A stretch of 64,000 bases of DNA from Symsagittifera roscoffensis (Eukaryota > Xenacoelomorpha > Acoela > Convolutidae), in contig NC_087062.1 of NCBI RefSeq assembly GCF_963678635.1, positions 76,560,349 to 76,624,348 on the forward strand, read 5' to 3'. Shown in pieces: positions 1 to 11,813 of the stretch (position 1 is its first letter; every line of letters begins with the position of its first letter). The position numbers and the translations under genes are program-made. The notes beneath the pieces were generated by a model, which saw nothing but the letters and a program-made list of their open reading frames with translations, was not told the origin of the DNA and made no database searches.

Positions 1-268
1 TGGCGGAGAGAGCTGACCAGTCTGAGCAGCAAGTGGGGAATGATGACTTTGGCCGTCGACAACAGTCTGTCCGGCGCTCCCTTCTCTGGCTTCTGGTGAC
101 CATGGTTCACACAAAAACTGAAACAAACCTACTCATCTCGAACACACGCAAATTATGGACTGGTCTTATAACTTTTTTTGCGAGCTGTGGCTGGTGTTAT
201 AATTTAAACGAGCCTCAACAACTCTGCTCAATATCTTCGAGGATGGTTAGATAAAAAAGAAGACCAAA
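1..268. other. No gene recognised at left edge
   Basis: AT-rich sequence before the first dispersed repeat. A 73-codon open frame on the plus strand starts near 33, but it has no recognisable motif and no convincing splice context, so I do not call it a gene. Downstream exons of the UBR3 gene (minus strand) could lie here or beyond the edge; none could be identified. Confidence 0.4.
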
Positions 269-1560
269 CACAGAGGCGAAGCCACGCTTCGGATCACTTG
301 CGATACAAACGGGAAAATTGAAAAAAAAACAAGTCGAAAAAACTAGCTGTATCAAAATGAACAGAGTAGAAGCTGCGCTTCGCACCACTTGCGATACAGC
401 ACAAAAAGCCGCTAAATTGGGAAAAAATCAAAAATGTTGAAAAAACAATATCTTTAACAACGAATTAAGCTAATAAATAAAAAATATACCATGACAACAG
501 AATGTGAAACTAACATCAGAAGAAGATTTACCAAGCGGTTACAAAGCTGAAAATACGGTAGCACAAAGCCTTTAAAAATTAACCTGACTTATAAAAAATT
601 AGGAAGTATCCTTCACCCTCAAAGCACACAAGCACCAAACTTCATTTGCTGGTCGCTTAGCCGATATAAAATAAGCCGAAATCGTGGTGACAATCTTAAG
701 TATGAAAAACAAATGTGTTCACAATTGTTAAATTGTTCGACATGCTAAATTGCATTATATTATGACAACCTTAAAAAAATTTGCAAATTTGAAATTGAAA
801 TGCGGGGAGGGGAAGAACACCGAAATCTATTCACCTGAAAAAAGGAAAACAAGAAAATCAAACAGCCGAAACAAAATATCAAAAAAATTAAGACTATTAA
901 ATACTTTGACTTCCCTCGCCCTTAAAACATACACACACATACACAAAATTTGAGACGCAATATGGGGCCATTCAGGCGATAAAATATTAGCCGAAACCTA
1001 TCCAGCCGGAAAAAAATGTTGACATGAAAACAAACTATAATTGCTATTAAAATTTTAGCAAATTATTCAATGTAGAAAAGAGCAAAAATGTTTCGATTAA
1101 AACTTCTCAAAATTAGGTCAATTAGCCAAAAAAATATCAAATCAATTGGGCAGAAAAAAGTGTTAAGCGAAAAAAAAAACAATAAATTTACTGACAAGGT
1201 TAGTAAAACTACAAACAACAGAAATAAACGAAAACACCAAAAGCAACGACTATGTAAACTGAGCAAAAAAAAACAATCCTACGATGTGGCAACTAGTCCG
1301 TCAAATCATATGCAGACAAACAATGAGCTGACAATTTTCTTTAAAACGGAATAATTTCCGTAAAAAAAAAACAGTTCCTGTCAGAGTTTAACCCAGGACC
1401 TTCACCGTCCCAGTCGTATTCGTTGACTCCAAACCAAGTGCGCTGCAGACGCATAAAAATGAATTTGCTGTGAACTGCACCTAAAATTACCATTTCTAAT
1501 TTTGAACATTCTGTAAGAGTTAAATACGGTAAAAGAATTCTAGTACCCGATTGCAATATC
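269..1560. repeat. Dispersed repeat, about 1-kb family, copy 1
   Basis: Starts with the GC-rich hairpin motif (cacagaggcgaag, 269-282, with a second copy at 362-402) and ends near 1514-1560 with the run acggtaaaag and cccgattgcaat. Inside, a subunit with many ACAC steps, followed by gccgatataaaataagccg-like text, occurs at about 605-690 and again at about 905-1000. A tRNA-like block lies near the right end (1382-1450, minus). Related copies lie at 37487-38440 and 58600-59345 in the same orientation. No protein is encoded. Limits are approximate. Confidence 0.6.
1382..1450 (-). repeat. tRNA-like core, family 2
   Basis: On the minus strand a degenerate A-box region (ttggtttggagtcaacg) is followed about 35 bases later by a B-box-like ctgggttaaactctgac. 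The same block recurs at about 16068, 25236, 38309 and 59160, where the B box is closer to GGTTCGAAT. It does not fold into a full cloverleaf by eye, so it is a SINE-like promoter core rather than a tRNA gene. Confidence 0.5.
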
Positions 1561-3225
1561 CTTCCGTGTCACAACGGTCATCCAAGGTGAAAGGGGATCC
1601 ATAGTGAAATGGGAATAGTACTTCTCGATTCGATACGAGACTTTTTATGTAACTAGATCCAAAATATAGGCTAAGCTTGTCAACTTTTGCGATTGTTTCC
1701 GAACCATCTGTGGTGCGATCACATACTTTATGATTTTCCTCGACTATTTCATCGTACGAAATTCTTATTTCTTCTTTTCTTTCGAAAGCCAGTGAGGGTA
1801 ACAACTTGAATGCTAATGCAAATTAGTGGTTTGTTTCGTACCCACACTTTAATCCGAGTTAAGCAATTTTTGACAGATAATTTTGAGGGAAGTTTTTCTG
1901 AAGAGCTTGAATAGCGGCTTGCTCGAAATCTAACAATTCTCTCAGGTTTTTTTTAAGGATTTAATTTTTTTAGGCGGTTAGAAACGGTGGTATGTTTTTT
2001 CCGTTTCATTCGGAAAGAAGGCATATATGCAAGCCGGGGCTATTCCTGAAAGAACAAGATGTATAGAGTAAAGGCGACTTTGAAAGTTCCGTCAGCCAAC
2101 AAAAAATTTGATTATTCGAGCACACATAGCACTTCAGGTTTGCCGATCAAAATAATTATTTCTTGATCAATTTGTCCAGTCAAAATCTTACTAAGTTTTT
2201 GAAAACCTAGGGTATTGTGAAATTTCTGGTTGCTGGGGAGACTGGTAAAACCTTTTCTCGTTGCTTGCGCATGTGTTGTGCAGTTCGAAGAAAAATTTCT
2301 TCAGTTAATGGGGCTAAGTGAGAGGCAATATCGTATATTATAAGCTTGAATTGCTCTGGCGACAGCGACGGTTGGGGTTTTAATCTCGCTCAGTTCCTTG
2401 ATATTTTTCAAACTAGTCGAGCATCATGTTTTCCCGTAGATATGTCATGATTATGCTCACCCCTCGTTTCAAAAAAAATTTTTCGCCATCCGTAATTGGC
2501 GCAGCTCGGCATTTACGAGCTTTGTATTTTGAGGAGTTCCAGTTTTTAGTGGTTTTGTTCTTAAGTTTAAGATGATACTCGCGGCCTGATACCACTATTT
2601 GTTTTTCTTTGGAAGATACAATAACGTGGAAGGACGCTTCAAGCATTATAGCTCATTGAATGGTAAAACAATCGCTCAAGTGTAAGGCAGTATCATTTTA
2701 AGTAAAAATTTTCAAATTCTTGTCGCCTTCAATTAGAACCATGTAGGTTATGTGTTTTAAAACGCGTGAATGAGGGATTATTTCTTTAGCTTATCGAAAT
2801 GCAATTATTTTTGAGATGCTAGAGGCATCAAGTGAACTAAGAATGGCTTCTCGGGCTTCAATTAGTACACTTAATTGGAATAATACTGTAGTTTTTAAAG
2901 AACTTAATAAACTATCGGTATTAAAAGGGGGTTAAATTGTTGTGGGGTTATCTTGTTTCGGGGTAATAAATTAGGGGTGTATAACGTGGGGTAAAAGAGT
3001 GGGACACCGACATACAGATCTGCGCTGTTCAATTAGGCGCAAACTCTGCTTTTATGTTTGACAGGTTTCTCATTTAGTGAACCAGCGAAAAAATAATTAG
3101 TTAAGAAGCTATCTTCATGGAAACTTCTAAAAAAAAAACGTTCATAACGACAGTTTGGGCTCGTTATCTCGCTAAATTGCCTGAGGCGCAGAAACCTACT
3201 ATATGCGCTGCTGTAGCTAACTAAC
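1561..3225. other. UBR3 intron or 3' side; no exon identified
   Basis: This stretch follows the third UBR3 exon in the direction of transcription. The next exon should begin with one base completing a Gly codon, then a Phe-Cys-x-x-His zinc-ligand motif. I searched by eye and did not find it. Two minus-strand open frames (1520-1804 and 2413-2646) are the only candidates and neither is convincing. Confidence 0.4.
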
Positions 3226-3443
3226 CCAGACGGTAGCAGCACATTCTCGTCTCCACAGTCGCAGGCACCACCCGCCTGACTGCGGAACATGTTGTAGTCA
3301 TGACCTTTGTGGTCTCCCTGATGGAAGCACTCATTACATAGGGACATACAAGGCGACAGGGCACACGTCTTGCATCTGTAGGCCAAGAAGTTGTGCTTCC
3401 ACACTCGACCACACACTTTCGAGTCATCGAACACTTGCAACTC
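3226..3443 (-). CDS. UBR3: UBR3 exon 3: UBR-box zinc finger
   Basis: The acceptor is GCGTAG before GAG TTG CAA at 3443. The donor is TCTGG followed by GTTAGT at 3226/3225, leaving a two-base overhang (GG). The 72 codons hold most UBR-box Cys/His ligands in the expected order, ending at CDCGD and LLPSG. The last ligand pair (F-C-x-x-H in relatives) must come from the next exon, so the zinc site is split by an intron. The open frame continues past the donor without family similarity. Confidence 0.9.
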
Positions 3444-5601
3444 CTACGCACGTCAACCAACGCGACGATAAAAACATGAGTAGTAGTGGTGAAACTTCAA
3501 AAAGATTCAAAAATTATTTGATAGAATTGTCATTTCCCTATAACCCTATTGAAAACAGTATTTTTATCGATTAGATAGGAAAACCACAGAGACACTTTGA
3601 TTGAATGCCAATTTATTGGAAATATAGATTAAGCCTACAGCACAGCGTTCAGCAATATGAACCGAATTTCCATTAAACGTCTACACAGGTCCTCCTCTAT
3701 GATATTTACTAATAGCACACTAACTTGTTTGAATGTTTGCATGGTGTCTCCATGGCAGATGATGTAGTTGATGCATTGGGTGTTGAGGAATCTGGCCTCG
3801 TCTGTTGCGAAGGAGTAGATAGAGGGACAGGGGTACATCTCATTCATCTTACTCACACTCAATTCGAAGCTGCAACACATACTCAATGTACGCATATGAT
3901 ATACGATACTGACCGCAAATTTTTCAACAGCTGCAAGAAGCATCTCAGGATCAAATTAACATACCCCCGCAGTAAGAGACCACATTAATATCTTGCTTGC
4001 ACCGCACTATTTAACTAGAGGCCAGCTAAAGCTGGAAATACCTGTTTATAATTTTTTTGTACTGATGCGGAAGGACAAGGGTAACTTGACTTTTCAGAGG
4101 GACATAACTTCTTGTGTAAAAAAGTTTAGGCGTAATCATTTATGCAGCGTAACTTCCCACAACCCCTTCTACTCATTGAAACCAAAACCTTAGATTGGGA
4201 GCAGGGGCGGATCTAGGATTTACTCGAGGGGGGGGATTGGCGGATTTTCAAAAAAAAAATTCGAAAATTTTGTCGACCTTTTTTTAGGTCGACCAAATTG
4301 ATTTTTCGAGCTCTCTCAAAGCACTGCTTTGCCCCTATTTTGGCCAAATTTTCTGCGCGCCAAGCAAAATTTTGAAAAAACGAGTTTTTAGGCACTTTTT
4401 GGAAAATGTTGACCAAAAAATCGCGTTTTTTCGGCGCGCGCTCCCCCTTCAAAACTAGTATATATTGGCGCCTTTAAAAAAATTTTAGGGTCCATCGCCA
4501 AAAATGGATATCACAAAATTGTGCAAAGGGGGGACTGATTGGGAGGGTATTTTTCGAGAAGAGTCGAAAAGTTTCAAAAAACGGCAAAAAATCGTAAGTT
4601 AGACTTTTCTGAGGTTCTTAACTTTTTGTGTGAAAAAATTTTGATATAACTGCTACTACAGGGGAGCTCCTCACAAGCCGCCCTTTATTTTGAAACTGAA
4701 ATCTCAGATTTGGGAGGGTAGTTTTCGAAAAAAAGTCTTTTCTAAGGGCCATAACTTGTGTTTAAAAAAAGGCGTAGCCGCTAATGCAGGGGTGTTTCCC
4801 ACAACCTGTTTTATCCATTGAAGCCAAACTATCCGATAAATAATCCAAAAATATGGGTAAGATGATAATATGCGTTTAAATAATCCAAAAATATGGGTCA
4901 AAAATTCCCCCCACGCTCTTTTTCGGAGGCTGTAGAAAGTGGGGTTATGTAAAAATAGATAAGGCGAGTATGCAGATACACAGGGAAGTGGGCAGACTTA
5001 CCATTGGTACCCCTTTTTTTAAAATTCGGTAGAGTAGTTTGAGAAAAACTAAATTTTTGAATGGAAATTTTTCCAAAGCGGCGTCTCAAAAAAATAAAAT
5101 AAAAAACCCGTTCTCATACATTTTCATAATACCTGTTTTTATCAAACAGGAATTTATATTTGAAAAAAAGCTTAGATCTGCGGGTAAAAAGCTGATTAAA
5201 ATTGACTGACAATTCTAACTCAGGCCCAAGTTAAGATCACCCAAAACGACTTCGGTAAGAAAATTTCAAGTTTGTCCACGTCTCAGTCTGATTTTATTCA
5301 TCCAGGAGGCCATATGATGATCATTCTTCACATTCTGATAATAATTATGACGTACTTTAGGGACCCCTCTTCCTGTCTACTTTTACCTGAATGGCCAGTG
5401 TACATTCAGCAAAAACTGGACAAGCTTCTCCAATCTTTGCTTCGTCCCGGCTGCATCTCTCAGAGCGTCGTTTTTGATCTGTCGACCAAGGGCAACGAGG
5501 AAGTCAGATTCTTGCGACTGGCTCGACGAGTTTGATCGCTCGATTCGCTCGCGCTTAGGCCCACTCGGCGATGACTTGGATGAACTGGCTTTGGTCGACA
5601 T
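3226..5601 (-). CDS. UBR3: UBR3-like E3 ubiquitin ligase, N-terminal part (three exons)
   Basis: Partial gene with exons 5601-5387, 3869-3725 and 3443-3226. UBR3 is a RING-type E3 ligase that carries a UBR-box zinc finger, the domain that binds N-degrons in relatives. The joined product is about 192 residues: a Ser-rich start (1-32), a helical segment (34-68), then a region aligning with the W-x-x-x-L-x-x-G segment before the UBR box in UBR3, then the UBR box from about residue 130. Box motifs visible are [25 protein letters not shown] and [14 protein letters not shown], almost identical to animal UBR3. Splice phases agree at both junctions (2 to 1 base; 0 to 0). The protein is normally near 1,900 residues, so most of it, including the RING, is missing here. 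Confidence 0.9.
3725..3869 (-). CDS. UBR3: UBR3 exon 2
   Basis: 48 codons plus one base. The acceptor is TGTTGCAG before C TTC GAA and the donor is AAACAA before GTTAGT. The incoming base completes the AG left by exon 1 to give Ser, and the exit is in phase 0, matching exon 3. The end of the peptide ([16 protein letters not shown], then [15 protein letters not shown] from exon 3) aligns without large gaps to the W-C-x-x-L-x-x-G ... F ... YD ... CGLVW stretch of UBR3. The exon is GC-richer than the flanking intron. It is not similar enough to be called alone; the phase fit and position support it. Confidence 0.75.
3990..4020. other. Start of repeat-filled intron 1 of UBR3
   Basis: Intron 1 of the UBR3 gene spans 5386-3870 on the minus strand. 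Most of it is the modular repeat described at 4020-5165. Confidence 0.5.
4020..5165. repeat. Modular ~170-bp-unit repeat element E1, in UBR3 intron 1
   Basis: Contains the family landmarks in order: a tactgatgcgg start block (about 4060), diverged units marked by gggagggtagttttcgaga and gccataacttgtg (about 4540-4850), the terminal module (about 4895-5110, with ggaggctgtagaaagt), and the palindrome cctgtttttatcaaacagg at 5130-5148. Also holds a gggggcgga-like block near 4203. No coding capacity. Confidence 0.6.
5387..5601 (-). CDS. UBR3: UBR3 exon 1 (start codon)
   Basis: The ATG at 5601-5599 begins 71 codons plus two bases, ending at a strong donor (TTCAG before GTAAAAG). The start is [11 protein letters not shown], followed by a basic, Ser-rich stretch and a predicted helix ([20 protein letters not shown] then [12 protein letters not shown]). 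UBR3 proteins also have a low-complexity start and a short helical stretch before the UBR box, but this exon has no strongly conserved motif; the call rests on strand, spacing and phase with exons 2 and 3. An upstream 5' UTR exon cannot be excluded. Confidence 0.65.
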
Positions 5602-6002
5602 CAAATCGACCTGAAGATATTTTGATAAAACGCAAAAATGCTTCGAATTATCATTAAAATATATTCAGTTGTTTATTAGAATTAAAAATAAAATGGATAG
5701 AAACAACGCTCATTCAGAGTACCATTTCTATACTAGAAGCACACAAGGAAAAATTGTTGAGATAAGATTGTCATTGAGTTCAAAACGAATTTTGCAGCCA
5801 ATGAAACAAGGGTCAAAAAACTCATAAAACGACCAAAAAAAGCATTAAAAGTTTAGAAATTTGAATGAAAATTTTCTAAGGAAACACTTTGCTTCGAAAA
5901 TCACCACAAATTATTCAGAGGCGAAGCTGCACTAAAAGTTCTACGAAATACTAAGAATTGCTGCGAGAGAAAACAATCCTGAAAAAATAAACAACCGCCG
6001 AC

Positions 6003-6065
6003 TACATGATTCGAACCAAGGAAGTACCTGCAGAGTAGCGATCACCTGCATTTAGCCATGGGTCG
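6003..6065 (-). repeat. Isolated tRNA-like block
   Basis: The minus strand carries atggctaaatgcaggtgat (A-box-like), then ccttggttcgaatcatg, which matches the B-box core GGTTCGAAT. The arms do not pair well enough for a working tRNA. It probably belongs to a fourth SINE-like family or is a decayed copy of one of the others. Confidence 0.4.
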
Positions 6066-7140
6066 TGAAAAAAATTCACATACAAGCAATGTTGACTGCG
6101 CTTTAACTAAGCACATGAATCTCAACACTGCTCAAAAAACAAATCATATTAACATTGCACAAAAAACGTGCAACGAACTCTCCTAGTTAAGATTGGTGGA
6201 CTGGTAACAAAACACAAGCGATGCTTAGATTAGCAGAGAAAAAGTTCATCGTGTTGTTTATAACATGATCTTGAAGACATTTTTGAAAATGAAATCTTGA
6301 AAAACCGAAATGAAATCATGACATCAGAATATCGCGGCTTCAAAATACTGGATTTCAATACAAACAATGAGTGCTTTCGAAATTTAGAATACACTCAGAG
6401 ACCAAAAAATACAAAACTTAGTCACCAGAGAGCTAGAAGTGCCAATGGGCTCAAGAAAACCAAAAAAAGTTCCCAATTTCCATTTTTTTTTTTCATTTTT
6501 CATATTTCCTAAAACTGGGAAGAAAATTTAAAAACAAAGTTTGTCTAAGAAAACCTGAACTTTCAAAAAATTGGATCCGAAAAATTCTTAGGTACACATA
6601 AGCAATTGCACAGAACATTACGACGCCAAACTGTGCACTGGATAGGCGCACAATTTGTGTCTGTATGTTCCTGGATTCCGGAGACAAGTCTTTAAACATG
6701 TCGACCAAAACGTTTCCAAAAATCAAGAGTATCCAAAAAACGAGCACATTTTAAACTATCAAACATGGATTTTTTTATCAAACAGGAATTGGCCACCAAT
6801 ATGTCAGATACAAAATCTAACAAGATATAACAATGCAAATGTGCCACTAAATAATGAGGACCTTTATATGCAAATTAGGTCACCGTAATCTGACACTACG
6901 CTGCGCTTAGTAGCAATCAAAACCTTTTCGACCCATCCCTACTGAAATATGCAAAACCTTAAAAATAACCCCTAAAACTAAGCATCAGAAATTGACTTAG
7001 CCGATATAATATAAGCCGAACTCCGGTTAAACCAAGAAAAATTCCAAACTATAAAGCCAATTTCTATTGAAAACCAAAAAAAACTAAAGCTTAGGAAAAA
7101 AACTGCTTGAAAAGCGTACTAGATAATGTAAATTGCATTT

Positions 7141-7231
7141 GGAAAATCAGCAGACAGAAATTAAGATGAAAACCAAATTAAAAAACGGAAAATCATCCGA
7201 CAGAAATTAAGCTGAAAACCAAATTAAAAAA
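7141..7231. repeat. Short tandem repeat, two units of about 47 bp
   Basis: The block ggaaaatcagcagacag with its A-rich tail is followed by a near-copy, ggaaaatcatccgacag, with the same tail (gaaaaccaaattaaaa). Confidence 0.75.
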
Positions 7232-10129
7232 AAAACAATTTTTTCGCAGTAAAAATAATGGAAACAAATACTACCTCAAATTGAGCATGCCAGCAGCATT
7301 TCTAAGAAAAGTTGTTTATATGAAAAAAGTCTAATTCCCGATTTCAAGTCACTTGCTCTCGCAAGTTAAAAAATGACCCCAAACATGTTTCAAAGGCTTG
7401 CTTGAGCATGAGCCTGAGAAAATAGCAACACAACTGATTTCCTTCTACGCGGAAGTAATACATTTAAAACATGATTTTGACCATAATCTTTCCAAAGCTG
7501 TTTCCTCATCTGAAAATAAGGAAAAAATACCGCCAGTTTAACTTTCTTTTTGCATGTGAGCTCAGGTCGACGATATATTGAAAGCGCTTTAAAAATGGCT
7601 CACGGAAACTATATATTCAAAAAGCGTAGTAATTTACAAACAAAGCTATTGCAAGCTCGCTTTTGTAAAGCAGTCAAAATCACACCATCAAAACAAACAA
7701 TGAGCTTGACTAAATAAGAGACATCAAAAATCTACACGCCAGAATGTGGAGAGGGTTATAAACGCGGACGAGGGTGACCGAGGAGTTGGATGTGTCTATG
7801 GGAAAAGGAAATGTGATTAAGAACAAATAAATTAGAACCGGAAGTAAAATATATAAATATAGAAAAAAAAACATTTAGAAAAGGTTCAAATAGCTGAAAC
7901 CTATTGAAATGATTGACTGTTTTGAAAGTTTCAAAACTGGTAGAAGAAATATATCCGCGGAAGCTTTTTATAATTCATGAAATTTCATGATCTTTACTTT
8001 TTTCGAAAAAAAAAATAGCCCAATTATAGAGAACTGGATCGATAGGTATTTTTTATTCCACTGGAAAATCTTTATATTTAAATCCACATTCACACCTAAA
8101 GGTTAGTCAAGCACCCTTTCCACTTTCTTAATTGGAGATCGTAAATTTCTTTACTTTTACTGAATGAAAATGAATTGAATAAACAAAGAAAACAAACTTC
8201 CAACAACCAAAAAAAAATAAATTTTAGGCTGATCAATTCCCAGACTTCCTATGTGAAAAAAAAGCATCACGACCTATATGATTGTCGTCACTACGTCCAT
8301 TGGCGCTTTGACTACTGGACACTACTTCATTGCCACAAAATCATTTGTGAACAGAAAAAAGATAACCAGTTTCTAATGGAAGTCAAAAATATATTTCAAT
8401 TTAACGAATGCAACGTGTCTTTACAGAAACGGAATTCAACTTTCGAGTGTTGATTATAATCAATTTATTATAACGAAGCATAAATTAATTCTATTTGATT
8501 TTTAAGGTCACAGTCAAAACATTTTTAATACAATGGATTATTATAGATGGAGCTCCAGCGCGGGTTACAAAAACGAAAATATATATATAATTCTTTGCCT
8601 TCATTTCGTCTAATGACACCTATTAATAACCGATACCGTCTGATACAATTATAAACGTTGTATATACAAAACCCAAATCGATCTAAGCAATACTTTTTCT
8701 GTTACTGTAAGTTAGTAAACTGAAAAAATGCTTACTTTTAAATGGTCATCTCAAACCTTTATATCTTTCGAAGCCCAGATGAGTGAGCATCAACTCACAA
8801 ACAAAAATTTCGAACGACTAGCATTATATTACACCGTCAAAAGAAATCATTTTCTAAAAAAAAAACGTTTGAGCTCCGCCTGGGTAAACATCACTTCTAA
8901 AAAAGCTATAACACCGTTTTCAAAAAAGTAGTGTTTGACACAGCCGGCCATCGAATGGTATGATAGGACAAGTTGCAATTTAAATTAAAAAGGAACAAAC
9001 ATCTGCGTGCTTTTTCCTAGCCGATAAAAATCGAATTTTTCAAGAAAAGGATGGATTTGTTGGTGAATTAGCCGAGCGCTATATTTTACTTGAAGAACAC
9101 CACGACTAAACGACAAGAGCAGCCTCGGTGAGATCATTATATTAGTAGCTTCTTAACGGTGCAGTATATCGCAGAGAATCAAATTTACTGTGCTGAACAC
9201 TCTCAGTTTCTGTGCATAACACTATTTTTTTTAGAAAAAAAAAGAACAATTACGACTTATCTTATCTCTTCTCGCCGTAAAAAGGCATAGATTGAAAATC
9301 TAGAACCATATAAGCTAAAACAACAAAATATCAATGATGACATCAGTCTGCTCCAACCACTGAAGTCTTCAAATGCTTCAAGAGAAAATAACAAGGCATA
9401 ACGTCAAAAGTTACCGCTAAAAACTAGAGAAATCTAAGAAAACTGTTGAACCACAGGCACATCAAGTATATTCCATGAAACCGAACAAAAATTGCTATCT
9501 AGCCAATCACAGATAACTATCTACATGAAAAACACCATGACGCTACTAGGGAAATAAGGGTATAAAACCAATCTGGTAGCCCCAATAAATATTAGGCATT
9601 TAAACAACAAAACGAAAACGACTCATATTTCAATTTAAAAAAGGATTTTTTGGAAGATATATTGAACAAAAGCTTGACTAGAGAGAGAACTCGACAAGCA
9701 AGAACAATCTGTAAAACAACTGATATGCTCTTTGATAAAAACAGAGCGTCAATGACAATGATTTGATCTCGAAATTGAATAACAAAACACCAAAGACAAT
9801 TAAAACACTGCACAACAGCTTTTATTTAAAAAAAACATAAAAATGAGCCAATACTCCTGTCAGATTTATCAAATTTGAGTTCAACTTTCCTAGATTTGAC
9901 CAAAATTAATTTTTTTCTCACAGAATAACACAAAAACGAAGTCTGGGCGATGAAGGAGTACGAAAGATGGTGACGACTGAAGCTGGTTGCGAGTTTCTTG
10001 AAATAAATCAGCAGAATTCTTTCCGGGCGAATAAATCGAACTAGCGTGTAGCGCATCTCCGGTGCTTCGAATTTTTAATAACTCATAAAAAACCGCATAT
10101 TTTGGAAATAAGATTTGCACCCTTTGAGT

Positions 10130-11280
10130 GTACTCTGACAGCAACCAATTACAGGGTTCGTAATTACAAAGTTTTTTATTCAAAACTTTTTAATACAAAT
10201 TTTGAAAAACCATTAAATTTTGTGACGTTTTATTAAGCTTCTTTGAAAAAATTTAAAATGATCTACGAAACGTCCCTTGGACGCAAGATTTGCAACTCTT
10301 GAGAGTTCTCTTACAGTCGCAACTACAACGTTGGGAGACTTAAATTTTGAGAAACTTGAGTTTTCTAAAAGAGATATTTCTTGAAAACCAGAAAAAACAT
10401 CAAATATCGTAAGCTACCAAGAATTGACCAGTCTTATTTGAAGACAAGTTCCGCAATCCTTGACAATACTCTGACAGCACGCAACTACAGGGTTGGGAGT
10501 TTCAATTTTGTGAATTATTTTGTAATTTGTGTTTTCTGAAAACTTAACAAAATAGTCGAATCTCGAAAGCTAAAACAATTTTGGGTATTCATAATTGGAG
10601 GCCAAAAATCTGAGGTTACTCTGAGAGCCCCCAGCTACAGGTAAGTAATTTCAAATTTTTAAAAAAGTTAAGTTTTCGAAATTTTTTTTGAAAAAAAATC
10701 ACAAATAACACCATAACTGGATAACTAACAAGATTCGACACAACCCCTGAGAATACTTTGAAGCCCCACTACAAAATTTTAAGCAAAAAAAAAACCAATC
10801 ACATTTTCAGAATTTTTTTTTGAAAAAACCACAAAAAAAGTCACATCTGGAAAACTACAAGGTTTTGAGCAGTCATACTTGTAGGCAAAATTCGCAACTC
10901 CTAAAATTACCCTGACAGAGCCTCACTATAGAGATGCCAACTTTAAATTTGTAAGAAAAAAATTAAGTTTAGTTTTCTGAAAGTTTTGAAAAATCATAAA
11001 AATGGTCATATCTCCAAAACAACAAGGATTTGAGAATAAGATTTTGAGGCAAGATTCGCAACCCCTCAGAGTAACCTGACAGTACCCAACTGCAAAGCGA
11101 CAATTTCAAAAACTGAGAAACTTTTTAAAATTAAACTTTCTAGAAATTTTTGTAAAATCTCGAAAATTGCTGTATCTCGTAAACTGAAAGGATTTGTTTA
11201 TTCATATATGGAGGCCAGAGTCCACACCTGGAAAAACCCTGAAAAAATCCAAGTATTGGGTTGCTTATTTCAAACTTGAT
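10130..11280. repeat. Diverged tandem array, unit about 150-170 bp, 8 units
   Basis: A marker like actctgacagca-caactacaggg followed by a T-rich run recurs near 10134, 10304, 10465, 10615, 10750, 10907, 11069 and 11234. Units are strongly diverged from each other, so the array is old. It directly adjoins the young 178-bp array to its right. Confidence 0.7.
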
Positions 11281-11813
11281 GAAATAAACACTGAATTTAA
11301 ACTGGAAATTTGAAAAAAAATCTTAACCATTGCAATATGCGATATAGCTTAAACGTGCTAAAATTCTTTTGTTGAACATACAAAAATGATACGTTGAAAA
11401 AACTTAAACCTATAGAGATAGTGAAGCCCGCAATTAAATATACAATAGATAGATCGACGAAATAAACACTGAATTTAAACTGGAAAATTGAACAAAAATC
11501 TTAACCATTGCAATATGCGATACAGCTTAAACGTGCTAAAATTATTTTGTTGAACATAAAAAAATGATACGTTGAAAAAACTTAAACATGTAGAGATAGT
11601 GAATCCCGCAATTAAATATACAATAGATAGATCGACGAAATAAACACTGAATTTAAACTGGAAAATCGAAAAAAATCTTAACTATTGCAATATACGATAG
11701 AGCTTAGCCGCGCAAAAATTCTTTGTTAAATATGCAAAAATGATATGTTGAAAAAACTTAAAAATGAAAAGATAGTAAAGCCCGCATTTGAATATATAAT
11801 AGATTAGGAAACA
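11281..11813. repeat. 178-bp tandem repeat, 3 units
   Basis: gaaataaacactgaatttaa starts at 11281, 11459 and 11637, giving a 178-bp period. Units 1 and 2 are nearly identical; the third diverges toward its end. Part of one unit is also the start of the second 9.4-kb copy at about 21122, so the large duplication began inside this array. Confidence 0.9.

Larger units (their letters stand above)
5602..10130. other. Gene-free AT-rich stretch upstream of UBR3
   Basis: No exon or conserved motif recognised on either strand. Small repeat traces are listed separately: a hairpin motif at 5916-5930, a tRNA-like block at 6003-6065, a short tandem repeat at 7141-7231, and a copy of the gaaaaaagtcta...cccgatt end motif near 7320. 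The promoter of UBR3 should lie in the first part, but no element stands out. Confidence 0.5.

Noticed and set aside
1520-1804. 94-codon minus-strand open frame with some coding-like composition
   Set aside because: It has no recognisable family, no matching splice phase to the UBR3 exons, and runs into a repeat end at its 3' side. Length is only slightly above chance here.
2413-2646. Minus-strand frame with EKFFLKRG and TYLRE, faintly like the region after the UBR box
   Set aside because: It lacks the required F-C-x-x-H start, the incoming phase does not fit exon 3, and TYLRE would lie behind a good GTGAGC donor.
10130-11813. CRISPR-like array
   Set aside because: Unit lengths of 150-178 bp, no short repeats with unique spacers, and an intron-bearing eukaryotic context.
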